Of a stretch of 41,479 nt of DNA, positions 32,981 to 41,479 are shown piece after piece. Both the position numbers and the translations under genes were made by a program. Every line of letters starts with the position of its first letter. Position 1 is the first letter of the stretch. The DNA lies in assembly GCA_015060485.1 (NCBI GenBank), contig SUYI01000035.1, positions 1 through 41,479 of the forward strand, read 5' to 3'. Origin of the DNA: Prevotella sp. (GTDB lineage: Bacteria > Bacteroidota > Bacteroidia > Bacteroidales > Bacteroidaceae). A model generated the notes under the pieces. That model did no database searches, was not told where the DNA came from, and saw nothing but the letters and a program-made list of their open reading frames with translations.

Positions 32981-33120
32981 TTCAGCGCTAATTCACCCCG
33001 TAATCAGTATTAAATGAAAAATCCCTTTAGCAAATTGTAAAAGGTCATGTCTTTATGTGTACCTCTCTTAAATAATTTGTTTTTTTTGCGGCAAAACGTT
33101 ATATTCTCAAAAAGATTTCG

Positions 33121-33128
33121 TAACTTTG
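33121..33128 (+). promoter_or_regulatory. -7 element of the restriction-modification operon
   Basis: TAacTTTG, 27 bases before the first start codon. No proper TTTG at the -33 spacing. Confidence 0.5.
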
Positions 33129-33155
33129 TAGCCATATTACGCTAATTGAATACAT

Positions 33156-34664
33156 ATGAAACGAATTTGGAACACGTTTTGCGAAGATATCAGCAAGAAC
33201 AAAGGTGTAAAGGAAATGACCTTCGAAAAAGAGATAGTGAAGGGCTTTCTGCAAGCACTTGGATGGTCGCGCTATGACCGTAATCTTGAGGAGCAGTTAG
33301 GTTTGTATAGCCGTAAATGGATTCCAGATTTTGTCTTCTATCTGAACAACGACAAGAACGCCAAGGAGATTATTTTGGAGTTGAAAAAGCCTGATCACAA
33401 GCAGCGCAAGGTGGATATTGAGCAGATTGAGGCTTATATGAAGTTGACTGATTGTCGTTTTGGCCTCTATTTTGGTGAGAAGTTAGAGGTCTTTTATCTT
33501 CAGGAGAGAGACGGTAAGCGTTCTGCTGTGTCAGTCACAACAATAGATTGGACTATAGATAATGAGGCAGGGTCAAATCTCATAGAACTATTGGACTTCA
33601 AAAACTATGATAGGAATAAATTAGAACAATTCTGTTTAGATCACCTTTATCTGAACGCCTTCCTTCGTCATTGTACACATCAAGGAGGCCAAAAGCAGCT
33701 TTATGATTGTATCATGGAGCACTTTGCACTGCCCCCATCAATGGCCAGCACTTTGCAATCGCGATTGAGGTTTACTATTGTGGATAACCCTGAAACTGAA
33801 GAAAAGTCGACTGCGCCCGTTTCTGTTATCCTCACAACTCCGCAAATGACAAATGAAAAAGGTAATGTCTGGCTCATATGTTATGATTCGAAGTTTTTTA
33901 AAGTTGAAGACTGCTTCAAGAAATACGGCCAGATATATTGGACTCACAAGGCTGGAGTTCTGAATGTGCAGAAAGGCGACATCGCCTATCTCTATGCTGC
34001 ACGTCCTGAGAGTGCCGTGCGTTTTAAGGTTGAGGTTGTGGCGAGTCAACTAACATATTCGCCAAAAATGGATGTTGAAGATGAGTTTGTCGCTTCTGGA
34101 AATAGTAACAGTGATGAAAACAACAAGACATATTTCCTTGTACGTCCTATTGCAGAGACTCACAGCCCTGCACTTAAACATGAAGCAATGATGAGCAGAG
34201 GTCTGATGGGGAAACGTCCATCTACTACTAAACTTTCAAAAGAGGAGTTCAAACCTTTGAGAGAATATATTGAGCAGCACTTTGATGATACTACCCCAAT
34301 AGATGAGCCTGTTGCTCCTGCGCCAAAGAAAATAACAAAGCCAAAGAAGCAAGAAACACCTAAGGCAAAGACAGATCGTCGCCCGCCTTTCAAATTCTCA
34401 ATGATTGGCTTGAAGCCAGGCGATACGATTATCTTTGCGCCTAATGGCGAAGAAGTAAGGGTGAATTCTGAGAACACCGTCGATTATGACGGACAAATCC
34501 TCACACTCTCTCGTTTCTGCAAGATATATATGCCAGACGAGAATAGTGAGAATAAAGAGTATCAAGGCCCAGCTCATTTTACTTATAATGGAAAGTCATT
34601 GGATGAGATTAGGAAAGAAAAAGAAAACTTGAAATACAATAATAATGATAAAACAGATAATTGA
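33156..34664 (+). CDS. PD-(D/E)XK nuclease with EVE/PUA-like and RAMA-like domains
   Basis: 502 residues, first gene of the restriction operon. Residues about 20-115 resemble the HSDR_N nuclease of type I restriction subunits: P57-D58, then E75-L-K77, and Q90-xxx-Y94, all needed for cutting, are present. Residues about 236-375 look like an EVE/PUA-like domain (VWLICYDSKFFKVEDCF, QKGDIAYLYAARPESAVRFKVEVV), a fold that binds modified cytosines in other proteins. A Pro/Lys-rich linker follows (378-410). Residues 411-488 (FSMIGLKPGDTIIFA, TVDYDGQILTLSRFC, GPAHFTYNGKSLDEIRKE) match the RAMA pattern, predicted to sense adenine modification. The last 20 bases overlap mod. No helicase or methylase is included. 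Methionine 21 is an alternative start. Domain names are from pattern only. Confidence 0.75.
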   Translation: MKRIWNTFCEDISKNKGVKEMTFEKEIVKGFLQALGWSRYDRNLEEQLGLYSRKWIPDFVFYLNNDKNAKEIILELKKPDHKQRKVDIEQIEAYMKLTDCRFGLYFGEKLEVFYLQERDGKRSAVSVTTIDWTIDNEAGSNLIELLDFKNYDRNKLEQFCLDHLYLNAFLRHCTHQGGQKQLYDCIMEHFALPPSMASTLQSRLRFTIVDNPETEEKSTAPVSVILTTPQMTNEKGNVWLICYDSKFFKVEDCFKKYGQIYWTHKAGVLNVQKGDIAYLYAARPESAVRFKVEVVASQLTYSPKMDVEDEFVASGNSNSDENNKTYFLVRPIAETHSPALKHEAMMSRGLMGKRPSTTKLSKEEFKPLREYIEQHFDDTTPIDEPVAPAPKKITKPKKQETPKAKTDRRPPFKFSMIGLKPGDTIIFAPNGEEVRVNSENTVDYDGQILTLSRFCKIYMPDENSENKEYQGPAHFTYNGKSLDEIRKEKENLKYNNNDKTDN

Positions 34665-36522
34665 TAATAACGCAGAAGTAAAGCCTAATTCTAAGAAGTT
34701 GGAGGCGTTGAGGGAGTATTTTGCTGGGTGTTTTACGGCTGATGGGGCGTTTGATATGGAGCGCTTCAAGGATATGATGAAGGACGAGGTGAATATCAGC
34801 AATGAGGGATATTCACTCGACTTCTTGGGCAAAGATTATGCTAACCTGATAGCGTCGATTGATACGACAACGGTGATAGAACCGGATTTGGAGCACAATA
34901 GCAAGCCAGAGAACAAGGATAGTGAGAATATCTACATTAGTGGCGATAACCTTGATGCGCTGAAGCATCTACTAAAATCGTATGCTGGCAAGGTAAAGTG
35001 CATCTATATCGATCCTCCTTACAATACTGGCTCTGATGGGTTTGTGTATAATGATAGTTTTAAGTTTACCCCAGAAGAACTTGAGAAGAAATTGAGCATT
35101 GACGAGGAAGAGGCTAAACGTATTCTTGATTTAACCTCTCGTGGAAGTAGTACTCATTCTGCTTGGTTGATGTTTATGTCGCCAAGACTTCAGTTGGCAC
35201 GTGAACTATTGTCGAAAGATGGAGTTATCTTTATCTCCATTGATGATAATGAACAGGCGAACCTGAAATTATTATGCGACTATGTGTTTGGTGAGGAGAA
35301 TTTCATCAGTTCTTTTATCTGGAAGAAGAGGCAGCAACCTGATAGTCGTACAAAGAACGGAGTTTCGATGGATCACGACTATTTGCTTTGTTATGGAAGG
35401 AGAGAAGAAGATAGAATAAGAGGTAAACTATCTGACATGTCTAAATATTCCAACCCGGACAATGATCCACGTGGAGATTGGATGAGTGACAACATGGTAG
35501 GCTTGGCAACAGAATCTCAGCGGCCAAACTTACATTACGAACTTGAAAATCCTGCAACGGGAATTGTTTATGCTTGTCCGCCGACAGGTTGGAGATATGG
35601 AAGAGAGCATATGGCTGAACTTATTTCTAACAATGAAATTCTTTGGCCAACTGATGCAAACGGACGGCCAAGAAGGAAGAAATTTGTTAAAGACCTTCAA
35701 AGTGAATATACAGGTTTTAGCAGTCTTTTTGATACGGTCTATAGTTCACAAGGAACACGTGAATTGACAGAACTGTTTGACGGCAAGGACTATTTTGATT
35801 TCCCAAAGCCTGTTGACTACATTAAACAGATAGTTGAGCAAGGAATAGATCCTTGCAGTGATAAAGATATATTTGTTGTGGATTTCTTTTCTGGGTCAGG
35901 AACAACAGCCCAAGCAGTCATGAAACTGAACGACAAGAGGCTGCATTATATTATGGTGCAATGGAAAGAGTTGTTCGCAGAACAATCAGAAGCATACAAA
36001 GCTGGGTACCGTACTATTGATGAAATAGGTCAGGAGCGCATCAAGCGTGCCGCTGCGAAGATTAAGGCAGAGAATCCACTATTCGCTGGTGATTTGGGCT
36101 TTCAGCACTATACACTGAGGGATGTTCCTGAGAACGTACTTGATAAGATAATCGATTTTGACCCCAATGTGTCTGGCTTTGCCAATAACCTATTGGAAGA
36201 GTTCGGGCGTGAGACGGTGCTTGAGACTTGGAAAGTGCGCGATGGTTATGGCATGAATGCCAAAATGGAAGAAGTGAAGTTGGCAGACTATACCGCCTAT
36301 CAATGTGGCGACCACCTTTATCTGACAGATGAGGGCATGAGTGATGAAGCGATTACTGCATTGGTTGACAAATATGGCGAACAAACTGATTGGGGGCCTC
36401 ATTATGTGGTGCTCTTTGGCTATAGTTTCAACTTTGGTGCTACAGATGCCTTGAAGAAAAACCTGCCATTGCTGAATGAAGGCGAGAAACAAATCAAGAT
36501 TAATATTGACATCAGATACTAA
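34645..36522 (+). CDS. Type III restriction-modification DNA methyltransferase (Mod)
   Basis: 625 residues. A beta-class N6-adenine methyltransferase: catalytic motif IV DPPYNTG (D123-Y126) comes before the AdoMet motif I FFSGSGTTAQAV (from D413). The stretch between (about 200-410) should hold target recognition. The N-terminal part (LEALREYFAGCFTADGAFDMERFKDMM) and C-terminal FGRETVLETWKVRDGYGMN are typical of type III Mod. It marks the recognition site and, with Res, finds it. Start overlaps the upstream gene by 20 bases, and res follows after 9 bases: one transcript. AT-richer than its neighbours outside the island. Confidence 0.92.
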   Translation: MIKQIIDNNAEVKPNSKKLEALREYFAGCFTADGAFDMERFKDMMKDEVNISNEGYSLDFLGKDYANLIASIDTTTVIEPDLEHNSKPENKDSENIYISGDNLDALKHLLKSYAGKVKCIYIDPPYNTGSDGFVYNDSFKFTPEELEKKLSIDEEEAKRILDLTSRGSSTHSAWLMFMSPRLQLARELLSKDGVIFISIDDNEQANLKLLCDYVFGEENFISSFIWKKRQQPDSRTKNGVSMDHDYLLCYGRREEDRIRGKLSDMSKYSNPDNDPRGDWMSDNMVGLATESQRPNLHYELENPATGIVYACPPTGWRYGREHMAELISNNEILWPTDANGRPRRKKFVKDLQSEYTGFSSLFDTVYSSQGTRELTELFDGKDYFDFPKPVDYIKQIVEQGIDPCSDKDIFVVDFFSGSGTTAQAVMKLNDKRLHYIMVQWKELFAEQSEAYKAGYRTIDEIGQERIKRAAAKIKAENPLFAGDLGFQHYTLRDVPENVLDKIIDFDPNVSGFANNLLEEFGRETVLETWKVRDGYGMNAKMEEVKLADYTAYQCGDHLYLTDEGMSDEAITALVDKYGEQTDWGPHYVVLFGYSFNFGATDALKKNLPLLNEGEKQIKINIDIRY

Positions 36523-36531
36523 ACGAACGAT

Positions 36532-39531
36532 ATGGATATCATTCTCGAAGCAGGATTACCACATCAACAGATACCCGTTGACCGTTTGGCCTCGGTCTTT
36601 AAGCAGACGCATTTGGAGGCTCCTGTCAAACCTTATGAAAATCCAAGGATAGACCATAAGGATGTAGCAACGGAGCATAATCTTCGTAACATTCTCTATA
36701 CACAGGAGATGAAACCATATAACAGAAAGGTGGTGCTGCCAGAAAAGGGAACGTTAAATCTGGATATCAAGATGGAGACGGGAACAGGTAAAACCTACGT
36801 CTATACGCACTCCATCTATGAACTACATAAGCGATATGGGTTCAATAAGTTTGTGGTTGTGGTACATTCGTTGCCTGTAAAATCCGGTGCTGCGCAGTTT
36901 ATTAGCGATCCATACGTGCAACGTCACTTCCGCGACACGCTGGGCTATGGATCTGAGATAGAACTTTGCGAAGTGTCTGCCCTGAAGAAAAAGAAAAAGG
37001 GACACAACTATTTCCCATCATCTGTGCGCGACTTTGTGAATGGCTCCTGCCAAAACAAAAACAGGATCTATGTCATAGTTGTCAATCAGCAACTGCTTCA
37101 GAAAGGGAAACTGCTGGATAAAAAGGATTATGACATAGCCGTACAAGGCTTTGTACGTCCATTGGATGCTATCAAGGCAACCCGTCCTGTCGTGATTATT
37201 GATGAGCCCCACCGCTTTGAACGTAGTAATACGACTTATAAACGTATTCTGAGCGAAATGGCTCCACAATGCATTATCCGCTTTGGTGCCACATTTCCAG
37301 AAATAACGGAAACGGTTAATAAAAAGAAAGAAACTCATAAGGACTATCTGAACCTGCTCTATAACCTAACTGCTTGTGATGCCTTTAACCAGAATCTGAT
37401 TAAGGGCGTAGCCAAAGAGCATTTTAATCCTACTACATCAGAGAATGAGAAAGTAAAGATTGTCTCAATAAATGGTCGTGAGAGTGTGACCATGCACTTC
37501 ACCCAAAAAGATCATACTCAGCGCTTTGAATTGCACAAGGATGAGTCACTGGGCATTATGAGTGATCATCTCTCTGGTGTAACCATTAGTGGTATCAGTA
37601 GTTCAGAAGTAGAACTGTCAAATGGTCAGACGAAGCATGTGGGTGATGAGTTTACAGCAGACATCTATAGTACATCTTATCAAGAGAATATGGTAAGGAT
37701 GGCTATACAACGACATTTTGAGACAGAACGAATACTTTTTCATCGTGAGAGTAAGATTAAAACCTTGGCATTGTTCTTCATTGACAACATTGTTTCTTTC
37801 AGAGGCGATGAAGATGGAAAGAATGCCTGGCTTCGCGATATCTTCGACAAGTGGCTGGAATATCAGTTAAAAGAAGAGTTGAAAAATGGCGAGAATTCAC
37901 CAGAATATACCGATTATCTGAAAGCAAGCCTAAATAATATTGGAGGATGTCGTGCAGGTTACTTTGCAAAGGACAATAGTGATAGTGACGAGGCTATTGC
38001 TGAAGAGGTAGACGATATACTTAGAAACAAGAAGAAACTATTGTCCTTTAAGAACGAAGAAGGAAAATGGAATGTTCGTCGTTTCCTATTCTCGAAGTGG
38101 ACACTGAAAGAAGGTTGGGATAATCCGAATGTCTTTACTATTGCTAAACTACGTAGCAGTGGTAGCGAAACAAGTAAATTACAGGAAGTGGGACGAGGAT
38201 TGCGCCTGCCTGTCGATGAATATGGAAACAGAACTACCAGTCAGGACTTCATGCTCAACTACATTGTTGACTTTACTGAAAAAGATTTTGCCGATAGGTT
38301 AGTGCGTGAGATTAACGGTGATATCGCTAAGAAGACCATTGAGCATATTATCTTGAATGGCAATGAACTTGATAGAGTTGCAAATCAGCGTGGTTTGGGC
38401 AACCGTATGGTATTGTTAATGGAATTGATGCAAAAGGGATTGGTTACTATGGATGGTTCCAACATTATTGTCATTGACGACAAGGTGATGGAATTCAAAA
38501 ATCAATACCCTGAATTTGAACTTGATACACTGAACCTGAATCGCGTTATTGATAGGAATGCTACGAATAACCGATTAATGGTCAAGATACGCAAAGACAA
38601 CTATCAAAAGATTGAATCTCTGTGGAAGGAGATTAATAAGAAATATCTGATGTTCTATCAGAAAGATATTGATAAAGAGATAGAAAAAGCACTTCCATCT
38701 ATTTTAGAAGAGGGTGTATTCTCTAGGATGTCTGTTTCTTCTGAGCGTTCTGAAATTCAAGTAGATCAAGATGGTGCTACTGTCGTTAGTGAAGCAAACA
38801 TCACCTATATGGTATATGGCAGGGATTTGCCATATAACGATTTCTTGAAACGAGCCAACAAAGGTACTGCAATTCCTATTGAAACAATCCATAAAGCAAT
38901 TTGTGAATATGCAAAGAAACATGAAGGATTTAACAAGAACCTGATTAACGATTTGACGCTATCTCAATTTATTGGACGATTCAGAGACTGGAAAATCAAG
39001 AACTTAGGTGGTTGTATATCATACAAGCAAGCAAACTACAGGACAAGGACTACTGCTCTCACAAAAGAAGATGGAAGCGTAAGAGATGAGGTCGTTATGG
39101 GAAGAATCGGCAAGAAAACAGATGATTCCAAGACTCCTGCAGAGTATCTGTATGAGCCTATTGCATACGATTCTCCTTTGGAGAGAACCAACATCTTGGA
39201 CACAATTGATGTAGCGGAACTAATTGTGTATGGTAAAATTCCAAGTAGTAGTATCAGGATTCCAACCATCACAGACGAGACCTATTCACCAGACTTTATG
39301 TATATTGTGAAGAAGAAAGATGGTACTATGTCTATGAATGTTGTCATCGAAACCAAAGACGTTAATCAAGAAACGGATTTGCGACCAAAGGAAAGTGCCA
39401 AGATTGACTGTGCCAAACTTTTCTTTGAACAGATAACCAAGGATAATCCTTCATTCCCTATTAGTTTTGAGCGACAGATAAACAGGCAAAGGATGAATGC
39501 TATTATTGACAGGTTGATAACATCTAAATGA
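36532..39531 (+). CDS. Type III restriction endonuclease subunit (Res)
   Basis: 999 residues. Superfamily 2 helicase motor: Walker A METGTGKT (81-88), DEPH box (224-227), and motif VI QEVGRGLRLP (from 551). The C-terminal nuclease shows PD (D921) and E940-T-K942, the PD-(D/E)XK core. Type III Res uses ATP to signal along DNA between two unmethylated, opposed sites and cuts beside one. The length and order of domains are normal, so the subunit appears intact. It ends the operon. Codon use and base composition go with the two genes before it. Confidence 0.92.
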   Translation: MDIILEAGLPHQQIPVDRLASVFKQTHLEAPVKPYENPRIDHKDVATEHNLRNILYTQEMKPYNRKVVLPEKGTLNLDIKMETGTGKTYVYTHSIYELHKRYGFNKFVVVVHSLPVKSGAAQFISDPYVQRHFRDTLGYGSEIELCEVSALKKKKKGHNYFPSSVRDFVNGSCQNKNRIYVIVVNQQLLQKGKLLDKKDYDIAVQGFVRPLDAIKATRPVVIIDEPHRFERSNTTYKRILSEMAPQCIIRFGATFPEITETVNKKKETHKDYLNLLYNLTACDAFNQNLIKGVAKEHFNPTTSENEKVKIVSINGRESVTMHFTQKDHTQRFELHKDESLGIMSDHLSGVTISGISSSEVELSNGQTKHVGDEFTADIYSTSYQENMVRMAIQRHFETERILFHRESKIKTLALFFIDNIVSFRGDEDGKNAWLRDIFDKWLEYQLKEELKNGENSPEYTDYLKASLNNIGGCRAGYFAKDNSDSDEAIAEEVDDILRNKKKLLSFKNEEGKWNVRRFLFSKWTLKEGWDNPNVFTIAKLRSSGSETSKLQEVGRGLRLPVDEYGNRTTSQDFMLNYIVDFTEKDFADRLVREINGDIAKKTIEHIILNGNELDRVANQRGLGNRMVLLMELMQKGLVTMDGSNIIVIDDKVMEFKNQYPEFELDTLNLNRVIDRNATNNRLMVKIRKDNYQKIESLWKEINKKYLMFYQKDIDKEIEKALPSILEEGVFSRMSVSSERSEIQVDQDGATVVSEANITYMVYGRDLPYNDFLKRANKGTAIPIETIHKAICEYAKKHEGFNKNLINDLTLSQFIGRFRDWKIKNLGGCISYKQANYRTRTTALTKEDGSVRDEVVMGRIGKKTDDSKTPAEYLYEPIAYDSPLERTNILDTIDVAELIVYGKIPSSSIRIPTITDETYSPDFMYIVKKKDGTMSMNVVIETKDVNQETDLRPKESAKIDCAKLFFEQITKDNPSFPISFERQINRQRMNAIIDRLITSK

Positions 39532-39596
39532 ATTATTTACTGTCAGGTAACTCGAGTTTTTCAGCAAATTCTTGGAAAGTTACGAAAAAAAATGAG

Positions 39597-39604
39597 TAAC
39601 TTTG
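39597..39604 (+). promoter_or_regulatory. -7 element of the mannanase gene
   Basis: TAacTTTG, 26 bases before the start codon. A weak TTG lies 22 bases upstream. Confidence 0.5.
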
Positions 39605-39629
39605 CAGCATTATAATTACAAAAATAACG

Positions 39630-40922
39630 ATGAAACAGCTACTTTTACTCTTTGCGACTATGGCCCTCGTGGTGGGCTGTCAGCAGAAACAGACTGGTGA
39701 ACAGGATTTTGTGCGCGTCGAAAACGGACACTTCGTGCGCGCGGGTAAACCTTATTATTATGTGGGAACCAACTTCTGGTATGGGGCCATTCTCGCCTCG
39801 GAAGGACAGGGCGGCAACCGCGACCGTCTGGCCCGCGAGCTCGACGAGATGAAGCGCATGGGCATCGACAACCTGCGCATCCTGGTGGGCAGCGACGGCG
39901 AGCGTGGCGTGAAGACCAAGGTGGAGCCGACCCTGCAGGAGAAGCCCGGCGTCTATAACGACACCATTCTGGCCGGTCTCGACTATCTGCTCATGGAGAT
40001 GGGCAAGCGCGACATGGTTGCCGTGCTCTATCTGAACAACTCGTGGGAGTGGAGTGGGGGCTACGGCTTCTACCTCGAGCATGCCGGAGCAGGCCGTCAG
40101 CCGCGCCCCGACGACGTGGGCTATCCCGCCTTCATGGAGGCGATGTCGAAATATGCTACCAACGAGAAAGCCCATCAGCTGTTCTACGACTACGTGCGAT
40201 TCATCGTCAGCCGTACGAACCGATATACCGGCCGTGCCTACAAGGACGATCCCGCCATCATGTCGTGGCAGATAGGCAACGAGCCGCGCGCCTTCTCGAC
40301 CGACGCACTGCCCGCCTTCGAGAAGTGGCTCAGCGAGGCGTCGGGCATCATCCGCGAACTGGACCCCAACCATCTCATCTCCATCGGCAGCGAGGGCGCA
40401 TGGGGCTGCGAGAACGACTTCGGATGCTGGGAACGCATCAGCGCCGACCAGAACATCGACTACTGCAACGTCCACCTGTGGCCCTACAACTGGGGCTGGG
40501 CCAAGCCCGACTCACTCATCGAACACCTGCCGCGCGCCTGCCAGAATACCAAGGAGTACATCGACAAGCACCTGGCCATCTGCCAGCGCCTGGGCAAGCC
40601 CCTCGTCATGGAGGAGTTCGGATACCCGCGCGACGGTTTTTCCTTCGCCACAAGCAGTTCTACCAAGGGCCGCGACGGCTACTACCGCTACGTCTTCTCG
40701 CTCGTGGCCGACAATGCCGAGCAGGGCGGACTCTTTGCCGGCTGTAATTTCTGGGGCTGGGGTGGCTTTGCCCGTCCGCAGCACGAGCAGTGGCAGGTGG
40801 GCGACGACTACACCAACGACCCTGCGCAAGAAGCACAGGGCCTGAACTCGGTCTTCGCCACCGACACCACCACGCTCGCCGTCATCCGCGAACAGGTCGA
40901 CCGCATGAGCCGCGTGAAATAG
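39630..40922 (+). CDS. GH5 endo-beta-1,4-mannanase, lipoprotein
   Basis: 430 residues. Lipobox ALVVGC (Cys17) predicts a lipoprotein. The GH5 barrel of the mannanase branch (subfamily 7-like) is clear: GKPYYYVGTNFWYG, LDEMKRMGIDNLRILVGSDGE, VLYLNNSWEWSGGY, the acid/base Glu in SWQIGNEPR (about 212), YCNVHLWPYNWGW, and the nucleophile Glu in PLVMEEFGYPRDG (about 329), then FWGWGG. It would cut mannan or galactomannan at the cell surface or in the periplasm. GC-rich, like the chromosome and unlike the island before it. It has its own -7 element. Confidence 0.9.
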   Translation: MKQLLLLFATMALVVGCQQKQTGEQDFVRVENGHFVRAGKPYYYVGTNFWYGAILASEGQGGNRDRLARELDEMKRMGIDNLRILVGSDGERGVKTKVEPTLQEKPGVYNDTILAGLDYLLMEMGKRDMVAVLYLNNSWEWSGGYGFYLEHAGAGRQPRPDDVGYPAFMEAMSKYATNEKAHQLFYDYVRFIVSRTNRYTGRAYKDDPAIMSWQIGNEPRAFSTDALPAFEKWLSEASGIIRELDPNHLISIGSEGAWGCENDFGCWERISADQNIDYCNVHLWPYNWGWAKPDSLIEHLPRACQNTKEYIDKHLAICQRLGKPLVMEEFGYPRDGFSFATSSSTKGRDGYYRYVFSLVADNAEQGGLFAGCNFWGWGGFARPQHEQWQVGDDYTNDPAQEAQGLNSVFATDTTTLAVIREQVDRMSRVK

Positions 40923-40931
40923 CCAAAGATG

Positions 40932-41059
40932 CGGCACAAACGCCTTGCATTTGACATTTTTTGTCAGTTTCCCTACTTCGGCATTTAGTATGATACTAAA
41001 AGGTGTCTGGTATGACACTAAAGGCTCTCTGGTATCATAGTAAAGGGTGTTTTGTGCCG
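40932..41059. other. 9-base inverted repeat enclosing a hairpin and tandem repeats
   Basis: cggcacaaa (40932-40940) and tttgtgccg (41051-41059) enclose a small hairpin tgaca-ttttt-tgtca (40952-40966), a possible terminator for the mannanase, and three 22-base repeats. Confidence 0.5.
40988..41053. repeat. Three tandem 22-base repeats
   Basis: Copies begin gtatgatactaaaagg (40988), gtatgacactaaaggc (41010) and gtatcatagtaaaggg (41032), spaced exactly 22 bases with no spacer. Each has decayed dyad symmetry at tagtatgatacta-like centres. Confidence 0.75.
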
Positions 41060-41086
41060 TATCGCATGGCGGATAGTAGCACAAAG

Positions 41087-41216
41087 AGGGTGGAGATGGT
41101 GGACTTGTTTCCTTAGGGGGATTAGAAATAAATCATAAATCACTTTGCAAATTTACACGGTGATTTATGATTTATTTTTCCAGATATATAGAAATCATCT
41201 CCACCATCTCCACCCT
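41087..41216. other. 130-base concentric inverted repeat
   Basis: Outer arms agggtggagatggtgga (41087-41103) and complement (41200-41216), 17 of 17. Inner arms aaataaatcataaatcac (41126-41143) and complement (41160-41177), 18 of 18, loop 16. Both pairs have the same centre, with 22-base spacers on each side that do not pair. It may be a structured RNA, a terminator, or a non-autonomous mobile element. In the 557-base stretch from 40923 to the window end there is no intact gene. Confidence 0.8.
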
Positions 41217-41274
41217 AAAGAGCTTTTTAGAAGTTTCCTAGGCCATCAATCTTATCTATAAACGTCCGCAGATT

Positions 41275-41415
41275 TTAGTGTTTCAGATAGAGGCCGTTGA
41301 GGTCGGCGAGGAACAGCGTGCAGGGGTCGTTGTAGAAACGGACGAAGTCGGACGCTGACTGCTGGCCGGGGTAGGGGGCGAAGTAGTGGTTGGGGCGGTT
41401 GAGGATCACGGGGAC
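41275..41415 (-). pseudogene. Remnant of a gene's C-terminal end
   Basis: The minus strand reads VPVILNRPNHYFAPYPGQQ and continues SASDFVRFYNDPCTLFLADLNGLYLKH, then stop, with GC-rich codons like the chromosome. There is no start codon, and an in-frame TGA lies just upstream (41443-41445). It looks like the last 45 or so codons of a gene cut off by an insertion. I do not recognise the family. Confidence 0.45.
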
Positions 41416-41442
41416 TCTAATTTTGCGCTCTGATAGAATATA

Positions 41443-41479
41443 TCAGTGAAGAATTTGCTTAATCACGGCCAAATCCTTA
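41443..41479 (-). CDS. C-terminal end of an ORF running off the window, possibly a transposase
   Basis: The minus strand gives KDLAVIKQILH then TGA, open to the window edge. The base composition turns AT-rich from about 41412, which suggests a mobile element starting there. The product cannot be told from 12 codons. Confidence 0.25.
   Translation of the reverse strand, partial: KDLAVIKQILH

Noticed and set aside
40988..41053. CRISPR array
   Set aside because: The three copies are directly adjacent with no spacers, and no cas genes are present.

Overview
The window looks like the chromosome of a Prevotella-like member of the Bacteroidales, probably from the gut or rumen. The grounds are: promoters of the Bacteroidetes type (TTTG, 19-21 bases, TAnnTTTG) before many genes; a full-length SprA (type IX secretion translocon); a Bacteroidetes-style meso-diaminopimelate dehydrogenase; many -NAQ/-SAQ signal peptides; and secreted enzymes against plant polysaccharides (two GH5 enzymes and a GH28 domain). 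The strain assignment is an inference.

Layout. 1-3534: a double GNAT acetyltransferase, a small secreted protein, a DUF4160/DUF2442 pair and repeat-rich gaps. 3535-7553 (+): surE, lpxB, a purine permease and a Tsx-like outer-membrane protein, probably one operon. 7631-11489 (-): a Spy-like protein, a DUF4886 esterase-like protein with a compact sigma-70 factor, a GH5 endoglucanase, then cdsA, ftsH and rsfS (to 13953). 14124-14194: tRNA-Gln(CUG). 14248-18938 (-): a secreted protein of unknown function, a histidine acid phosphatase fused to a GH28 pectinase, and ddh. 19171-27244 (+): ruvA and the giant sprA. 27275-32701: an MscS channel (-), a BadF-type sugar kinase (+) and dsbD (-). 33156-39531 (+): an AT-richer island with a three-gene type III-like restriction-modification operon. 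39630-40922 (+): a GH5 beta-mannanase lipoprotein. The right end holds elaborate inverted repeats, a gene remnant and the edge of a probable mobile element.

Two things stand out. First, the restriction island begins with a 502-residue protein that joins a PD-(D/E)XK nuclease, an EVE/PUA-like domain and a RAMA-like domain, just before mod and res. It has a nuclease plus two candidate readers of modified DNA, in a place where a classical type III system has no gene. Second, at least nine arrays of a degenerate heptamer with consensus CTCANNN (or its complement) sit inside or across the ends of conserved genes: surE, lpxB (two), a sigma gene, the phosphatase-pectinase gene, ruvA/sprA (two), and dsbD (two). 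Within one array the last three bases are nearly constant, but they differ between arrays. Reading frame is always kept, and the insertions fall in loops and linkers. Where the complement TGAGNNN is on the coding strand it supplies stop codons (ruvA, sigma factor) and a possible start codon (sprA). The two arrays around the sprA start are complementary over 28 bases and could fold over the start site. The dsbD linker has additionally collected two palindromic elements.

Most housekeeping genes look intact. Functions come from motif recognition by eye; no database search was run.
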